Shown: piece by piece, positions 44,701 through 53,400 of the stretch | Layout of the letters: each line of letters opens with the position of its first letter | Numbering within the stretch: position 1 is the first letter of the stretch | NCBI GenBank assembly: GCA_021186555.1 | Contig: JAJKFL010000013.1 | Coordinates: 41,603,144 to 41,667,143 of the forward strand | Length of the DNA stretch: 64,000 nt | From: Reticulitermes speratus | Taxonomy: Eukaryota > Arthropoda > Insecta > Blattodea > Rhinotermitidae | Direction: 5' to 3' | Notes under the pieces: generated by a model | What the model was told of the DNA's origin: nothing | The model's input: only the letters and a program-made list of their open reading frames with translations | The model's database searches: none | Made by a program: the position numbers and the translations under genes

Positions 44701-46698
44701 TCATTACACCATCTTCTAAGTGGACACTTGCTTCAGAGGAAACCTCCCCAAACAATCGGCCATCATAAAAGTTTTCATGATCTGGAAAAAAATTCCAGCA
44801 ATTTTCCCGTGATTGGGTTTTCAGTTTGTAGTTCATGTTCAAACATGTGACAAAATGCAACATGGGAGAATAATAATAAAGAGCATCTTAAAGACATGGG
44901 ATTAGATGATGTGAGGTGCATTCATCTGGCTGAGAACAGAGACCAATAGCAGGCTCTTTTGCACAGTGCAATAAACCCTTGGGTTCCACAAAATGTTACC
45001 TAACAATACTGCACCAACATGCAGAACAATGTCTTACATCAGTGACGCAATTCTTTTATTTCTCACCTGTTACACATTTATATACCCTATCACTTCTTAC
45101 TGTATACATCAATGTTTCTACTACTGCAACCATAAAAAATAGTACAAGATATAAAGTACTCCATCCTATAAATTTCCCTGTTGTTTCATGTGGATGTGAA
45201 ACTGGAAAGTCATATTACAGGAAGAACATAGACTTAGGGTCCTTTAGTCTTTTCCAGGGCCCCAATGGATGGAAAATGAGAAGAAATCTGTGTTTATGAT
45301 GTAACTGGTAAATGGGTGTTCCCACAGAAGGACAAGACTATATGTCCTTGAAGGGAACCTTCTACTTCATTTCCTTCAGGGACTAGCTGACAGAGACCAC
45401 CATGATGACAAAGGGACAATTAACCTCCAAATTGTTGGTATCCACCTGCACCATGTCAGAACCCTGAAAACCACCATCTGATCACTAAGTGTAACTTACC
45501 AACAAATACAGGTTTTTCTTGACCATCTCCATCTACTGTGATAGCCTTAAACTTGGAATGGAGAATCCCCCTCTTTGGAGTCAGAATTAAACGGAAGTCT
45601 CTGAAAATTATTGAAGAGTACAATTTTTACACCTGCACACTTACACAAATAATTTCAAATCAAACAATTTAAATGTGCATACCTTCCAAGTGTGCTGAAG
45701 GCCACCTCTCTTATTCTGTTGAAGGGATGATCACTGTGCTTGACACCCCTCTTCACAATATTGTGGCTGAACTGAGAAGCATGAAGAGTCTCAAAGTGTT
45801 TCAGGTTTTTGTAAACAGAACCTACAATAAGCAACGTGAATTAAAAACACTGGGAATTTCTACATTTCTATAACTTACACTGCATCCTTCTTACAGTGAT
45901 CCTCTTAAAGAGGACTGATCCAGCTTTCTTGCAGCATAACAGTGTAGCAGGCAGTACACCAGTATCACATGCTGAAGACCTAATTTAAAATACCAACCAA
46001 AAGACTACCTTAGCACATATTTTTGTTATATTCAGTCACTGCACACAAAATGCTTGTACTGTTTACAATCATCTTTTAAAAACATCATATTAAACAGACC
46101 AACAACAGCACAGTATTTGTGTCAAAAATTACTTAATAATATGCACACTGCTTATGTGCTTTCAGTTGAAAAAAATCTTCTACAGAACAGGAATGAGCTA
46201 AGAGACACTTTGGAATATATGTATGCATCGTCACGAAATTAAATGAGGTGACACAGCTTACAGCATTTCTCGTGCCAGGAAAACATTTTGGCCACTGGTT
46301 TCAAAATATAAATTCAACGTATGGGTCGCATTTAATTTTTACTACCGATATTGATATGTATGAAATACTATAAATTTAATCTTACCCTGTACCAAGACCA
46401 CAAATTCACAAGGTAATTTTTCCCTTCTATCCCAACAAAATATTCCCAGTTCCTACATCCTATCTGCATAATCACTTGAGTCTTGGCATTCATTACCTTC
46501 CAACATTAGTTAAATTATTACTCTGCAATGTCTAATCGGCGTTCATATCTGAAATGTGCAACAGCCAGTATTTCTAAAGTAGTCAAGGTTATAATTAATA
46601 TGTGCAAGACACTGAAACTTACACCTTACATAATTCGGTACTTCAAAAAGCAACAAGCACAGTACCAGGTTAAAAACACTACAGCCGAGGACATACAT
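26735..46698 (-). CDS. Tace: Tace/ADAM17 membrane metalloprotease, 12 exon positions, one with two alternative exons
   Basis: ADAM17-type sheddase that releases ectodomains of membrane proteins. Exons (minus): 46698-46623, 45821-45683, 45600-45500, 44781-44660, 43410-43258, 40466-40273, 39470-39276, then EITHER 38307-38160 OR 32776-32638, then 31556-31321, 30419-29973, 29112-28997, 27055-26735. Predicted length is about 749 residues with the first version. Exon 1 gives a hydrophobic signal peptide ([11 protein letters not shown]). The prodomain contains a basic VKRG site, a cysteine-switch-like RTCGYV (about residue 185) and the furin site RNKR (about 220). The catalytic [12 protein letters not shown] zinc motif (about 410) and the [11 protein letters not shown]et-turn region follow. 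Next come the disintegrin part ([13 protein letters not shown]), a Cys-rich stretch and a transmembrane helix ([16 protein letters not shown], about 675). The cytoplasmic tail is short. Two 1-nt deletions in G4 runs (plus 43323-43326 and 30028-30031) break the frame; adding one base to each makes the total 2250 nt, exactly 750 codons. The C-terminal ~50 residues are not recognisably conserved. Confidence 0.94.
27800..27960 (+). mobile_element. Solo Penelope-type terminal repeat with hammerhead-like core
   Basis: The block continues past the hammerhead-like motif (27817-27859) into GTGCAGTAGTTGGAACTAAAACC and TGTGTAAGGCAACTGCACGG. This sequence recurs at 34925-35060. No coding sequence is attached. 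In the intergenic-side intron of Tace (27056-28996). Confidence 0.55.
27817..27859 (+). ncRNA. Hammerhead-ribozyme-like motif
   Basis: Helix I CTCC (27817-27820) pairs with GGAG (27856-27859). Core CTGATGA is at 27821-27827. Helix II GGCTAC/GTAGCT (27829-27834 with 27840-27845) has one G-T pair. GAAAC is at 27846-27850 and GTA at 27853-27855 after a two-base-pair helix III. This is the best-preserved copy in the window. Confidence 0.62.
28900..29000. repeat. 73-nt tandem duplication spanning a Tace splice donor
   Basis: GTAGCAGTACCTTATTGCAG (28986-29005) and GTAGCAGCACCTTATTGCTG (28913-28932) are two copies offset by 73 nt. The exon end and GT donor at 28997/28996 therefore have a diverged duplicate ending at 28924. 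Upstream flanks also match (ATTCTCTAGTCATAATCTG with ATTCTGTGGTCAGAATTTG). Confidence 0.6.
32275..32425. mobile_element. Palindromic MITE, CTTCTGGGATG family
   Basis: CCTTCTGGTGCATGATACCATG faces ACTACACAGTGTCACATCCC and ACAAGACAG. In the Tace intron just downstream of alternative exon B. Confidence 0.55.
32638..32776 (-). CDS. Tace: Tace alternative exon B (downstream version)
   Basis: This 139-nt exon encodes 46 residues starting [19 protein letters not shown], then [16 protein letters not shown] and GGICTP. Entry phase 0 and exit phase 1 (donor CCAG/GTCAGC) match exon A. Its [10 protein letters not shown] core is closer to the vertebrate and fly ADAM17 form I recognise than exon A is, so it is probably the ancestral-type version. 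Including both A and B, or neither, would shift the frame downstream. Confidence 0.9.
33883..34517 (+). mobile_element. pogo/Tigger-type element keeping a transposase C-terminus
   Basis: 635 bp with about 20-bp inverted ends starting CAGGTAGCCCTCGATTT, flanked by TA (33881-33882, 34518-34519). Inside, plus frame 34146-34268 reads [16 protein letters not shown], then [16 protein letters not shown], ending at TAA. The QSTLHAFF type motif resembles the C-terminal end of pogo-like transposases. The rest of the transposase is deleted. In a Tace intron. Confidence 0.72.
34681..34753. repeat. 37/36-nt tandem duplication
   Basis: ATGCT(A)GGACTTAAAAATAA...CAGGTCCA is present twice in a row with a single-base length difference, so the duplication is recent. 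In a Tace intron. Confidence 0.9.
34925..35060. mobile_element. Foldback pair of Penelope-type repeat ends
   Basis: GAGTTTTATTTCCAACCACTGC and, inverted, GCAGTGGCTGGAAATAAAAC face each other around ACTCCTACGTTTCAG, which is the 3' half of the hammerhead-like motif on the minus strand (GAAAC, GTA, GGAGT). The 5' half of the core is lost. Same family as 27800-27960. Confidence 0.5.
36219..36460 (-). other. Unassigned 70-80-codon frame, possible exon or captured fragment
   Basis: From 36449 a minus-strand frame begins [18 protein letters not shown], continues [20 protein letters not shown] and becomes Glu/Ser-rich. An acceptor-like pyrimidine stretch ending CAACAG lies just before it. The composition looks coding, but I recognise no family, and it sits between the two Tace alternative exons in the same orientation. 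It could be a relic of a transposon or of another gene. No matching exons were found nearby. Confidence 0.3.
36759..36774 (+). repeat. 16-base C homopolymer
   Basis: C16 followed by A8, in the Tace intron between the two alternative exons; on the Tace strand it is a G run. Confidence 0.8.
37555..37700 (+). mobile_element. SINE fragment
   Basis: GGCTCTGGGGCTCACC, GAAGCTCACCACTCACC and GCACAGGGACAAGTTTACCC match the SINE body. Antisense to Tace, just before alternative exon A's 3' intron end. Confidence 0.6.
38160..38307 (-). CDS. Tace: Tace alternative exon A (upstream version)
   Basis: This 148-nt exon encodes 49 residues beginning [18 protein letters not shown], then a [13 protein letters not shown] segment and ending HGGICTP. 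It enters in phase 0 and leaves in phase 1 (donor CCTG/GTTAAT). It is a clear paralogue of the exon at 32638-32776 and fits the same neighbours (39276-39470 before, 31321-31556 after). It differs from exon B in the residues after VFSR, between LFT and ILGLAY, and after LAY. Confidence 0.88.
39640..39860 (+). repeat. Interspersed repeat, unknown family, copy 2
   Basis: Second copy of the 23965-24190 repeat, about 85-90% similar by eye in the core. Its G run is reduced to GGGGGGG. Between Tace exons at 39470 and 40273. Confidence 0.6.
41215..41821 (+). mobile_element. RTE-type LINE 3' fragment
   Basis: The DNA matches the 3' half of the 14.7-16.6 kb element (coding CYHS, LPVV.YG, FGPK and the 3' UTR GGAACC...GACTAGCTGA) and ends in about five tandem TTAG/GTTA units at 41800-41821. 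Many mutations. Lies in the Tace intron 40467-43257, antisense to the gene. Confidence 0.75.
42590..42965 (+). mobile_element. RTE-type LINE 3' fragment
   Basis: Same family as 14703-16566: it retains the region encoding ...SRRMRWAGH and the terminal GGATAGGGACAAGTGG...AGAAGGACTTTGC block, ending in three TTAG units at about 42948-42962. Confidence 0.7.
43690..43950 (-). mobile_element. SINE copy
   Basis: Minus strand shows the family body (CACTCAGCCTCCTGCCTAGTA, AGGTACTGGGGAG) and a head with GGCTGTAGGCTGATGAC. A and B boxes are partly decayed. In a Tace intron, sense to the gene. Confidence 0.55.
43982..44550. mobile_element. pogo/Tigger-type non-autonomous element
   Basis: 569 bp with ends CAGCGAAACTCTCTTAAGAC and, inverted, CTTAAGCAAGTTTCACTG, about 19 of 25 positions matching. 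TA follows the right end (44551-44552); the left neighbour is TG, presumably a mutated TA. No coding sequence seen. In a Tace intron. Confidence 0.65.
44865..45300 (+). mobile_element. Rearranged RTE-type LINE fragments
   Basis: Two pieces of the same family appear out of order: a 3' end piece at 44865-45000 (GCTGAGAACAGAGACC, ATAAACCCTTGGGTTCC) followed by a more 5' coding piece at about 45150-45300 (GGATGTGAAACTGG). Old, no coding capacity. In a Tace intron. Confidence 0.55.
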
Positions 46699-47439
46699 TT
46701 AAATCCAGTTTAATTGCAATGTTTTTTCAAAAACTATCTACAAACTTAAAAATGACCGACACATGTCGCATCCCACCTAACCCTAGTCCTCGCCCATCTA
46801 CACGCACATACAGAAGTTGACAAAGTTGTTTACGCATGTGCTACAATAATGGGCGCAGTCCATGGAGTACAAATCTTTGCACAATGACAACACCACGGAT
46901 TATGTATCTAATTTAATACATAAACTAACGTAACCATAAATTCAATTGTGTTTTAACCGTACGAACGTAACGAGGAAGGCCGATCCTTGCCGAAATAATC
47001 AGCTGAGAAACAGAAATGCTGTGACAGATGGGTACGATATTGCGGTGTTTTGATTTTAATATTCATTCGTTTATTAATTAGAGTTTGTATTAATTATGCA
47101 TTAGCCCTGACTGTATTTTAATATTTATTCTGAGTAACTTAATTGAAATTATATATTCATTTGATATGTTTGTAAAGATATACGGGGGTCCCATGTAACT
47201 GAAAGCTGATAATGCTCATACATATTCATTTGATTGGTACAACACAGTTGGTATAACACCTGCGCATAATTGGCCTGGACAGGTGTTTATGTGTGTATCG
47301 TTTTGGGATTTTGTTTCGTTTGGAATAGCTTGTATCATTCGGTTAAGAATGCTATAGTTAGTTTTGTTGGTGAAGTTTCGTGTACTCACTGCTGCATGTT
47401 ATTTCTGTTTATTTTCAGTATGTGAGCATCTGTAAAAAA
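46699..47439. promoter_or_regulatory. Shared head-to-head promoter interval Tace/KIAA0319L
   Basis: 741 bases lie between the Tace start codon (minus) and the KIAA0319L start codon (plus). The interval must contain both leaders. On the plus side an acceptor at 47417-47418 (pyrimidine tract then AG) shows that a non-coding first exon precedes the coding exon; a possible donor GT at about 47369 would leave a very short intron. No TATA box or known motif is convincing. Confidence 0.5.
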
Positions 47440-50400
47440 ATGCTAACTGGTGGAAAGAATACATTTCAAAGAGAGCTTTGTTTTCTTTTGTGGGTGTGTC
47501 TTTTATCGATGTGTCTGGGACATGAATATAAATTAAACACACAATGGAGACAAATATGCCCTCGGATTTACCTGAGTGCTTTTACTAGTTTTGCTCCAAG
47601 AGGAAATCAGACAGCAGGGGCTTATTCAAAGAAGGATGATATACATTCTTTGGAGGGGTGCATTACAAGTTGCTGTGAAGAAGAAGTCTGCAATGTTGTT
47701 TTCATGCATGATTCAACTTGTTATCACGTATGTCAACACATTTTGATTTTATCATTATATATGGTCTACTTTGAATTAAGTATAATATTACTGAAAGCTT
47801 ATTTCTTCTGATCCTTAGATCATGTGTGTTAGTAGTGAACTGTGTGCACCGTTATTCCGTCCAGAGCCAAAATTTGGCAAGCATGTTACCTTGGTACTTG
47901 TTCAACCTGTTTCTCCAACAGAAACCTGGGGTGAAGTCATAGAATCTGCATGGGCTGATGACTACAGAAAGTATGTTCCTTTTATTATGTTTCCATGTCT
48001 GCATTTTGAAAGAATCTTGCATTGTTTCTGCACCACATTAATATCAGATACATAAATATTTAGGTGAATTATGTGAAGACTTGCGATGCAGCTGTTTTAT
48101 TTTTGTGTTTTTTTTTACAGTAAAGACTTATCAATGGATGCTGCTGAAAGTCATAACAATTGTGAAGTTGGTTTGGTTGTAGACTGCCCTGTGAATGAAG
48201 TATGTGTACAGCTTGTCACACATTCTCGTAACGGAATATGCCAATGTGTGGAGGATTACCAACGCAATTCCACTGGGATCTGTACTCCTGTTGGTTAGTA
48301 TACTGAGTGAAGTTATGGTACAGGGCTTTACAGTGCAAATGATGATTCTTTTTTTGACATGAAAATAGACTGGTGCTTATGATATTGAGTGAAGTTATGG
48401 TACATGGCTTTACAGTATAAATGATGGTTCTTTTTTTGACATGAAAATAGACTGGTGCTTATTTTTTTTATTTATTTATTTATTTATTCTTCTTAAGTAC
48501 AGAAAATAAATAGTTTAAGATGACTGGGACTGGTAGACCATGTGAGATTTCTGATGGCAAACCATAAAAAAAACTGAATTCTAAATTGTTTCTTTCAGAT
48601 CTTCATTGCAGGATTATTTACTGTACACTTTATCGTTTAACATGCCCCACAAGTAAAAATTTCATGTGTTCAGATCTGGCAAGTGAGGAGGCCACAATCC
48701 CCAGAGTATTATCCTTTCACCAAAAATAATCTTTAAACAATGCATAGAGTTGTTTGAATTTTTATACTGTTGTGCTGAAAGAAGGGATAGGTTCTTCTGC
48801 ACTTGGACACGTGTTCTAAAAATTGGGGTCAGAATTTGTTGTAAATTTGTTGTAAATTAATGGTCTCAATCAAAAATGGGTTCAGTAATTTTATTTGCAC
48901 TCATAGCACCGCACACACCAAACTTTATGTCATGTAATGGCACTTTTTGGATCAACATTGGGTTTTCTGCAGGCCAGTGCCTATTATTCTGAGAGTTTAC
49001 ATATCCACTGAAATGAAACCAAGCTTCATCGCTAAACAGAATGAGTGTGAAATCTATTTGTCCACCATGCACCCCATGAAGGTACCAGTTCACAAAACTT
49101 ACATGATATGTCGTAGAGTTTGTGAGCCTCATTTGTGTTACATGGGTGAAAGTGCAGCAGTCCTGTTTCATTTTGTACCGATGATGAAGCAAGCCCATTT
49201 GCTGTGTAAGTGAAGCCAGTGATCTTCTTGGAGATGTCTCTAGTCTACTCCCAATTTCTTCCAGCTGTTCCTCAGCATTTGTCTCCTGCAGGTTCTGTTA
49301 CTGTCTGTAATGCACCGTGTTGCTCAAAATCTTTTCATGCATTTGAAAATTGTTGTCCAGTTTGGAAAAGCCATATCAGGTTCATCTGGATTTATGGCAC
49401 TTTTTGTAGGAACTGTATTTACATATCACATGAACATACACATTGCTTCAGTGGAGTCTACATAGTGACTGCAGATGACACATAGAAAGCTGACAGTCCA
49501 TTCAATATAGTTTTCTCGGGCGCACAGCCGCGTCAGTTCGTTTGAATACAACGTTTCGGGGACTAGCTCCATCTCCATCCTCAGGCAAAACTGATTAAAC
49601 ATACAACTCGTCTGTCCCGTGCTTTTTTTCTACCTGGCGCGGCAGGGAGAATCAGACCAGTTTGTAGTGCCCACATAGTTAAATTGGTGGGCGGGCTGTT
49701 GACTGTTGTGCTCCCACGCCTCGCTGCGAGGTCCTTATCTGACGTATTGCGGGCTGCCAGGCTCTGCTCAGTATGAAACCGCCATCCCTGTTGAAGTTGT
49801 CCGGATGTAATTTTATTTCAATGGCTTCTTTTATTATGCGGTCCATGTATCCTTTTGTCCTGGCTAGTCTGCAGGTGTTATTGAAATCTATCTTGTGGCC
49901 TGTTTCCAGGGCATGTTGAGCAACTGCTGATTTATCTGGTTGCCCCAGTCTCAGGTGTCGTATGTGCTCTTTTCGCCTCGTCTTGATCGTTCTTTTTGTC
50001 TGCCGCGCCAGGTAGAAAAAAAAAACACGGGACAGACGAGTTGTATGTTAAATCAGTTTTGCCTGAGGATGGGGACGGAGCTAGTCCCGAAACGTTGTAT
50101 TCAAACGAATTGACGCGGCTGTGCGCCCGAGAAAACTATATTGAATCATGTCGCCGCGAAAGTTTTAAAACTGACAGTCCATGATAAGCAACATGGGAAC
50201 AAGCAAGTGAGTGGGGTTGGCTTATAACTTCAGCAACCCAACAGAAAGCGATTAGTGATTGTGAATAAAACGTAATGACCCTATATATGGAATGGTATTA
50301 ACATGGATCTTATGGAAGTAGTTTATGTGTGGGTTGGATTGAGCTAGGAAAGGAGCAATATGCTTTGAAGCAAGTGAAACTGTTCTGATTTCTGCAGTAA

Positions 50401-53400
50401 GGCACCTGGTGGAAAAGCATGTACCCTTGTCCTTACCAGTGATTGTTATTTTTTTAACACTAAACATGAATTATCGTAACCCAACTTTTGGTGGTGACAT
50501 TTCTTGTACACCAAATGAAATGGTTACACTGTCATGACTCACTTCTTTGTGAATGCAGTAACAGCATTTCAGTTACAGGTGTAATGGTTATACTGTCATA
50601 ATTGTGTCATCAGGTCCTTTTATTGAAAATGAGATTGTTAACCTGTAAAAATGATGATGATGACAGTAAAATAGAAGAGAGCTTGTCATGTATTTTCTTC
50701 TTTATACTTTTCAGTATGAAGTATTTAGAATGTCTGTCCTGGCTTCCATTTCAGTATAGGCACCTACTACATGAAGCAGGTTCATGTGCATGCTAATGTA
50801 ATGCATTTCAGCTGAAAATATGAAAGAGTGAATAACTTACTAGAACTCTATGGATGAATGATGTGATTTTTTGCTCTTGTAAATGAATTATATTTCCCTC
50901 ATCATTGTAATGTATTTTACATTTTTACTGCAGCTGCAGGTAAATTGAAGTCTAACAGCACCATAAAAGCACTGCATGCTGAACTGCGGGCAGGCACGCA
51001 AGCTGTCCCCCAGCCAACTAAGGTTTGTTTGATTTATAAGAAACAAGAACAACATAATTCTGTAAATGGTAGTTCCTTTTGTGACAAGCTGGTACTGAAA
51101 GGAAATGGTTAGTAAATCAGAATGTAGGTCAGTACAAAGCAGGGAAAGGTAATGACAAAGTCATCCTTGTACTTAAGTACCATGCTATGAAAACATGGAG
51201 AATGGAGGTAAAGCTCCAAATTTTCTTGTCCTCAGCGCTAGATGGGGGTGATTGGTGATCAGCTTCTTACTTGAACTGCCTTACTCATGGGGAAAAAGCC
51301 TCTGATATGCACTGTGTATGGGGTTGAAGAAATAAGTTTAAAATGTTGTGGGGCTCAGGTGAGTCTGGTATTCTGCATTGGCCTATACAAAATATTACAG
51401 CCAATATTACAGTGAATGTATTTACTGAAGGAAAATGTGCAGCTCAAGTTTTTGACTATATGAGTACAGTCAGGGTAAACAAGACTGCACTAGACAAAAG
51501 ATTACTGGATAATGGAACATACTGCACTGCAAAAATGAATTTCAAGTGTGTTTATGTGTGTGATTGTGTGAGCCAAGATAATATGGTCAGTATACTGACT
51601 AGGCTATGGGCTGGGCAATCTGGGGTTCTAATCTCCTGCCATGATGCAAGATTTATCTTTTCTTCAAAACATCCTGACTAGCTTTGGAGCCTGCTCAACC
51701 TCCTATTCAATGGGTACTGGGGTAAAGTGACCGTGGCGTGAAGCTGACCACTCACCTCCATGTGGTACTGAGGTTAAGAATAAGTGGAGCTATACCTCCA
51801 CTCACCCCATATGACTTCATGATGTGTATAGGGGCAACTTTATATGTGTAACTATTGAGTACATTCTGGGTGTTCTAAGGCTTAAGAGATGAGTTTATAA
51901 AATGCCATCTGCCTTGTCAGCATATCGTTATACTCTCTGTTGAAGTAATACAGTAAAGCCCCAGTTTTACATTTCCGCATTTTGTATTTTCCACAATTTT
52001 ACGCACCTTTTGTATGGTCCAGGCCAAATGCCTATAAGAACAGTGTTTCCAGATTTTACACTTTTCCTGATTTTATGCCATTCTTATGTGGTCCCCACGA
52101 AAATGTAAAATTGGGGGTTTTACTTTAGGTGGCTTCTTTGTTCATTATAAAGTTACATAATGTAATTGTATATATGAACCAGATATATTCGGAGGGCGAT
52201 TTGGGAGGAAGGACAGATACATTTGTGCAAGAAGTAACTTCAAGCAGACCCATCAAACAGCTTGTTGTGTCAGCTGTCTCAAAGGAGGTCCGTCTTCCAG
52301 AAAATGAGGTTACACTATCAGCATTCACTGTCCCTGCAGAACAACCAGGTATATAATTTTTATAGTTATCTTCTTTATTTGTTTTAAGCCTTCTTGAATG
52401 TGCAATGTGATGAGATGCCTTGGTAAATTTTCTTTTATAATAGCATGCTTGTTTGTACAGGTGAACACTACAAATATGAGTGGACTTCCCTGGCACAGCC
52501 TGAAGGAGTCAACAGTGGCATTATGAATGATCAGAATGGGGAAACACTAAAACTGAGCCACCTTATTGAAGGGCTGTACATGTTCAAAGTTAGTGTCTCT
52601 GCACCAGGAGCATATGGTGAGACATATGCCAATGTAACTGTGCTGCCACGTGAGTATCACTAGTCCTAATTCAACATAGGTTTGTGCTGCACATTCACAG
52701 TACCCCTCACACTGGTAGTGCTACACTTTTTATGACTACCCTGTTCACGGTTGTTTTGTAATTCATAGAGATTCCATATCCAATCCCACTTACATGGATG
52801 TTGGATCGGTGAATGTATATGTGTATGTATGTATGTATGTATGTATTTCATTGTGAACAGGCATACTTCTTTATGTAATTTCAGTGCATTTTTGTGTTGA
52901 CCTGTATCTACCTGATATTGCGTGATCCTTAACATGTCTATAAATTTAGGACTTGTAGCCTTGATAAAATGTGTGTTAAATTTCTTGCATGCATTGTAAC
53001 ACTCGCAATCTTTCATTCACCCTTCTTCATATTGTATGACTACGAGACAAGACTAATCAGGTTACATTAGCTGATGTTTGCTGTCATTCAGTTCAGAACT
53101 TTTTGTTTTCCCATCATCTGTTTAAAAATATAAAGGTTAGAATTTATGAAACTATAATTTTACATGTTGTTGTATGTGGAAATGAAACTTGGTTGTACTC
53201 TAAGGAAAGAACACAGCTTGAAGGTCTTTGAGAAGAGGGTACTGAGGTGACTGTTTGGAGTGAAGGATGACAGAGTAATGAGAGAATGGAAAAAATTGCA
53301 TAATTAGAGACCTCATGTTTATAATATTTAATGAATTTTATAAGGTGATCAAGTCAAGAAGGATGATATGGGTAGGAAATGTTCTGAGTACTGGACATGG

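Noticed and set aside
46261..46500. Alternative first exon of Tace near 46.3-46.5 kb (minus)
   Set aside because: Candidate ATGs there give wrong exit phases and no signal peptide; 46698-46623 fits phase and signal.
52125..52496. 123-codon minus-strand frame
   Set aside because: Opposite a KIAA0319L PKD exon; shadow.
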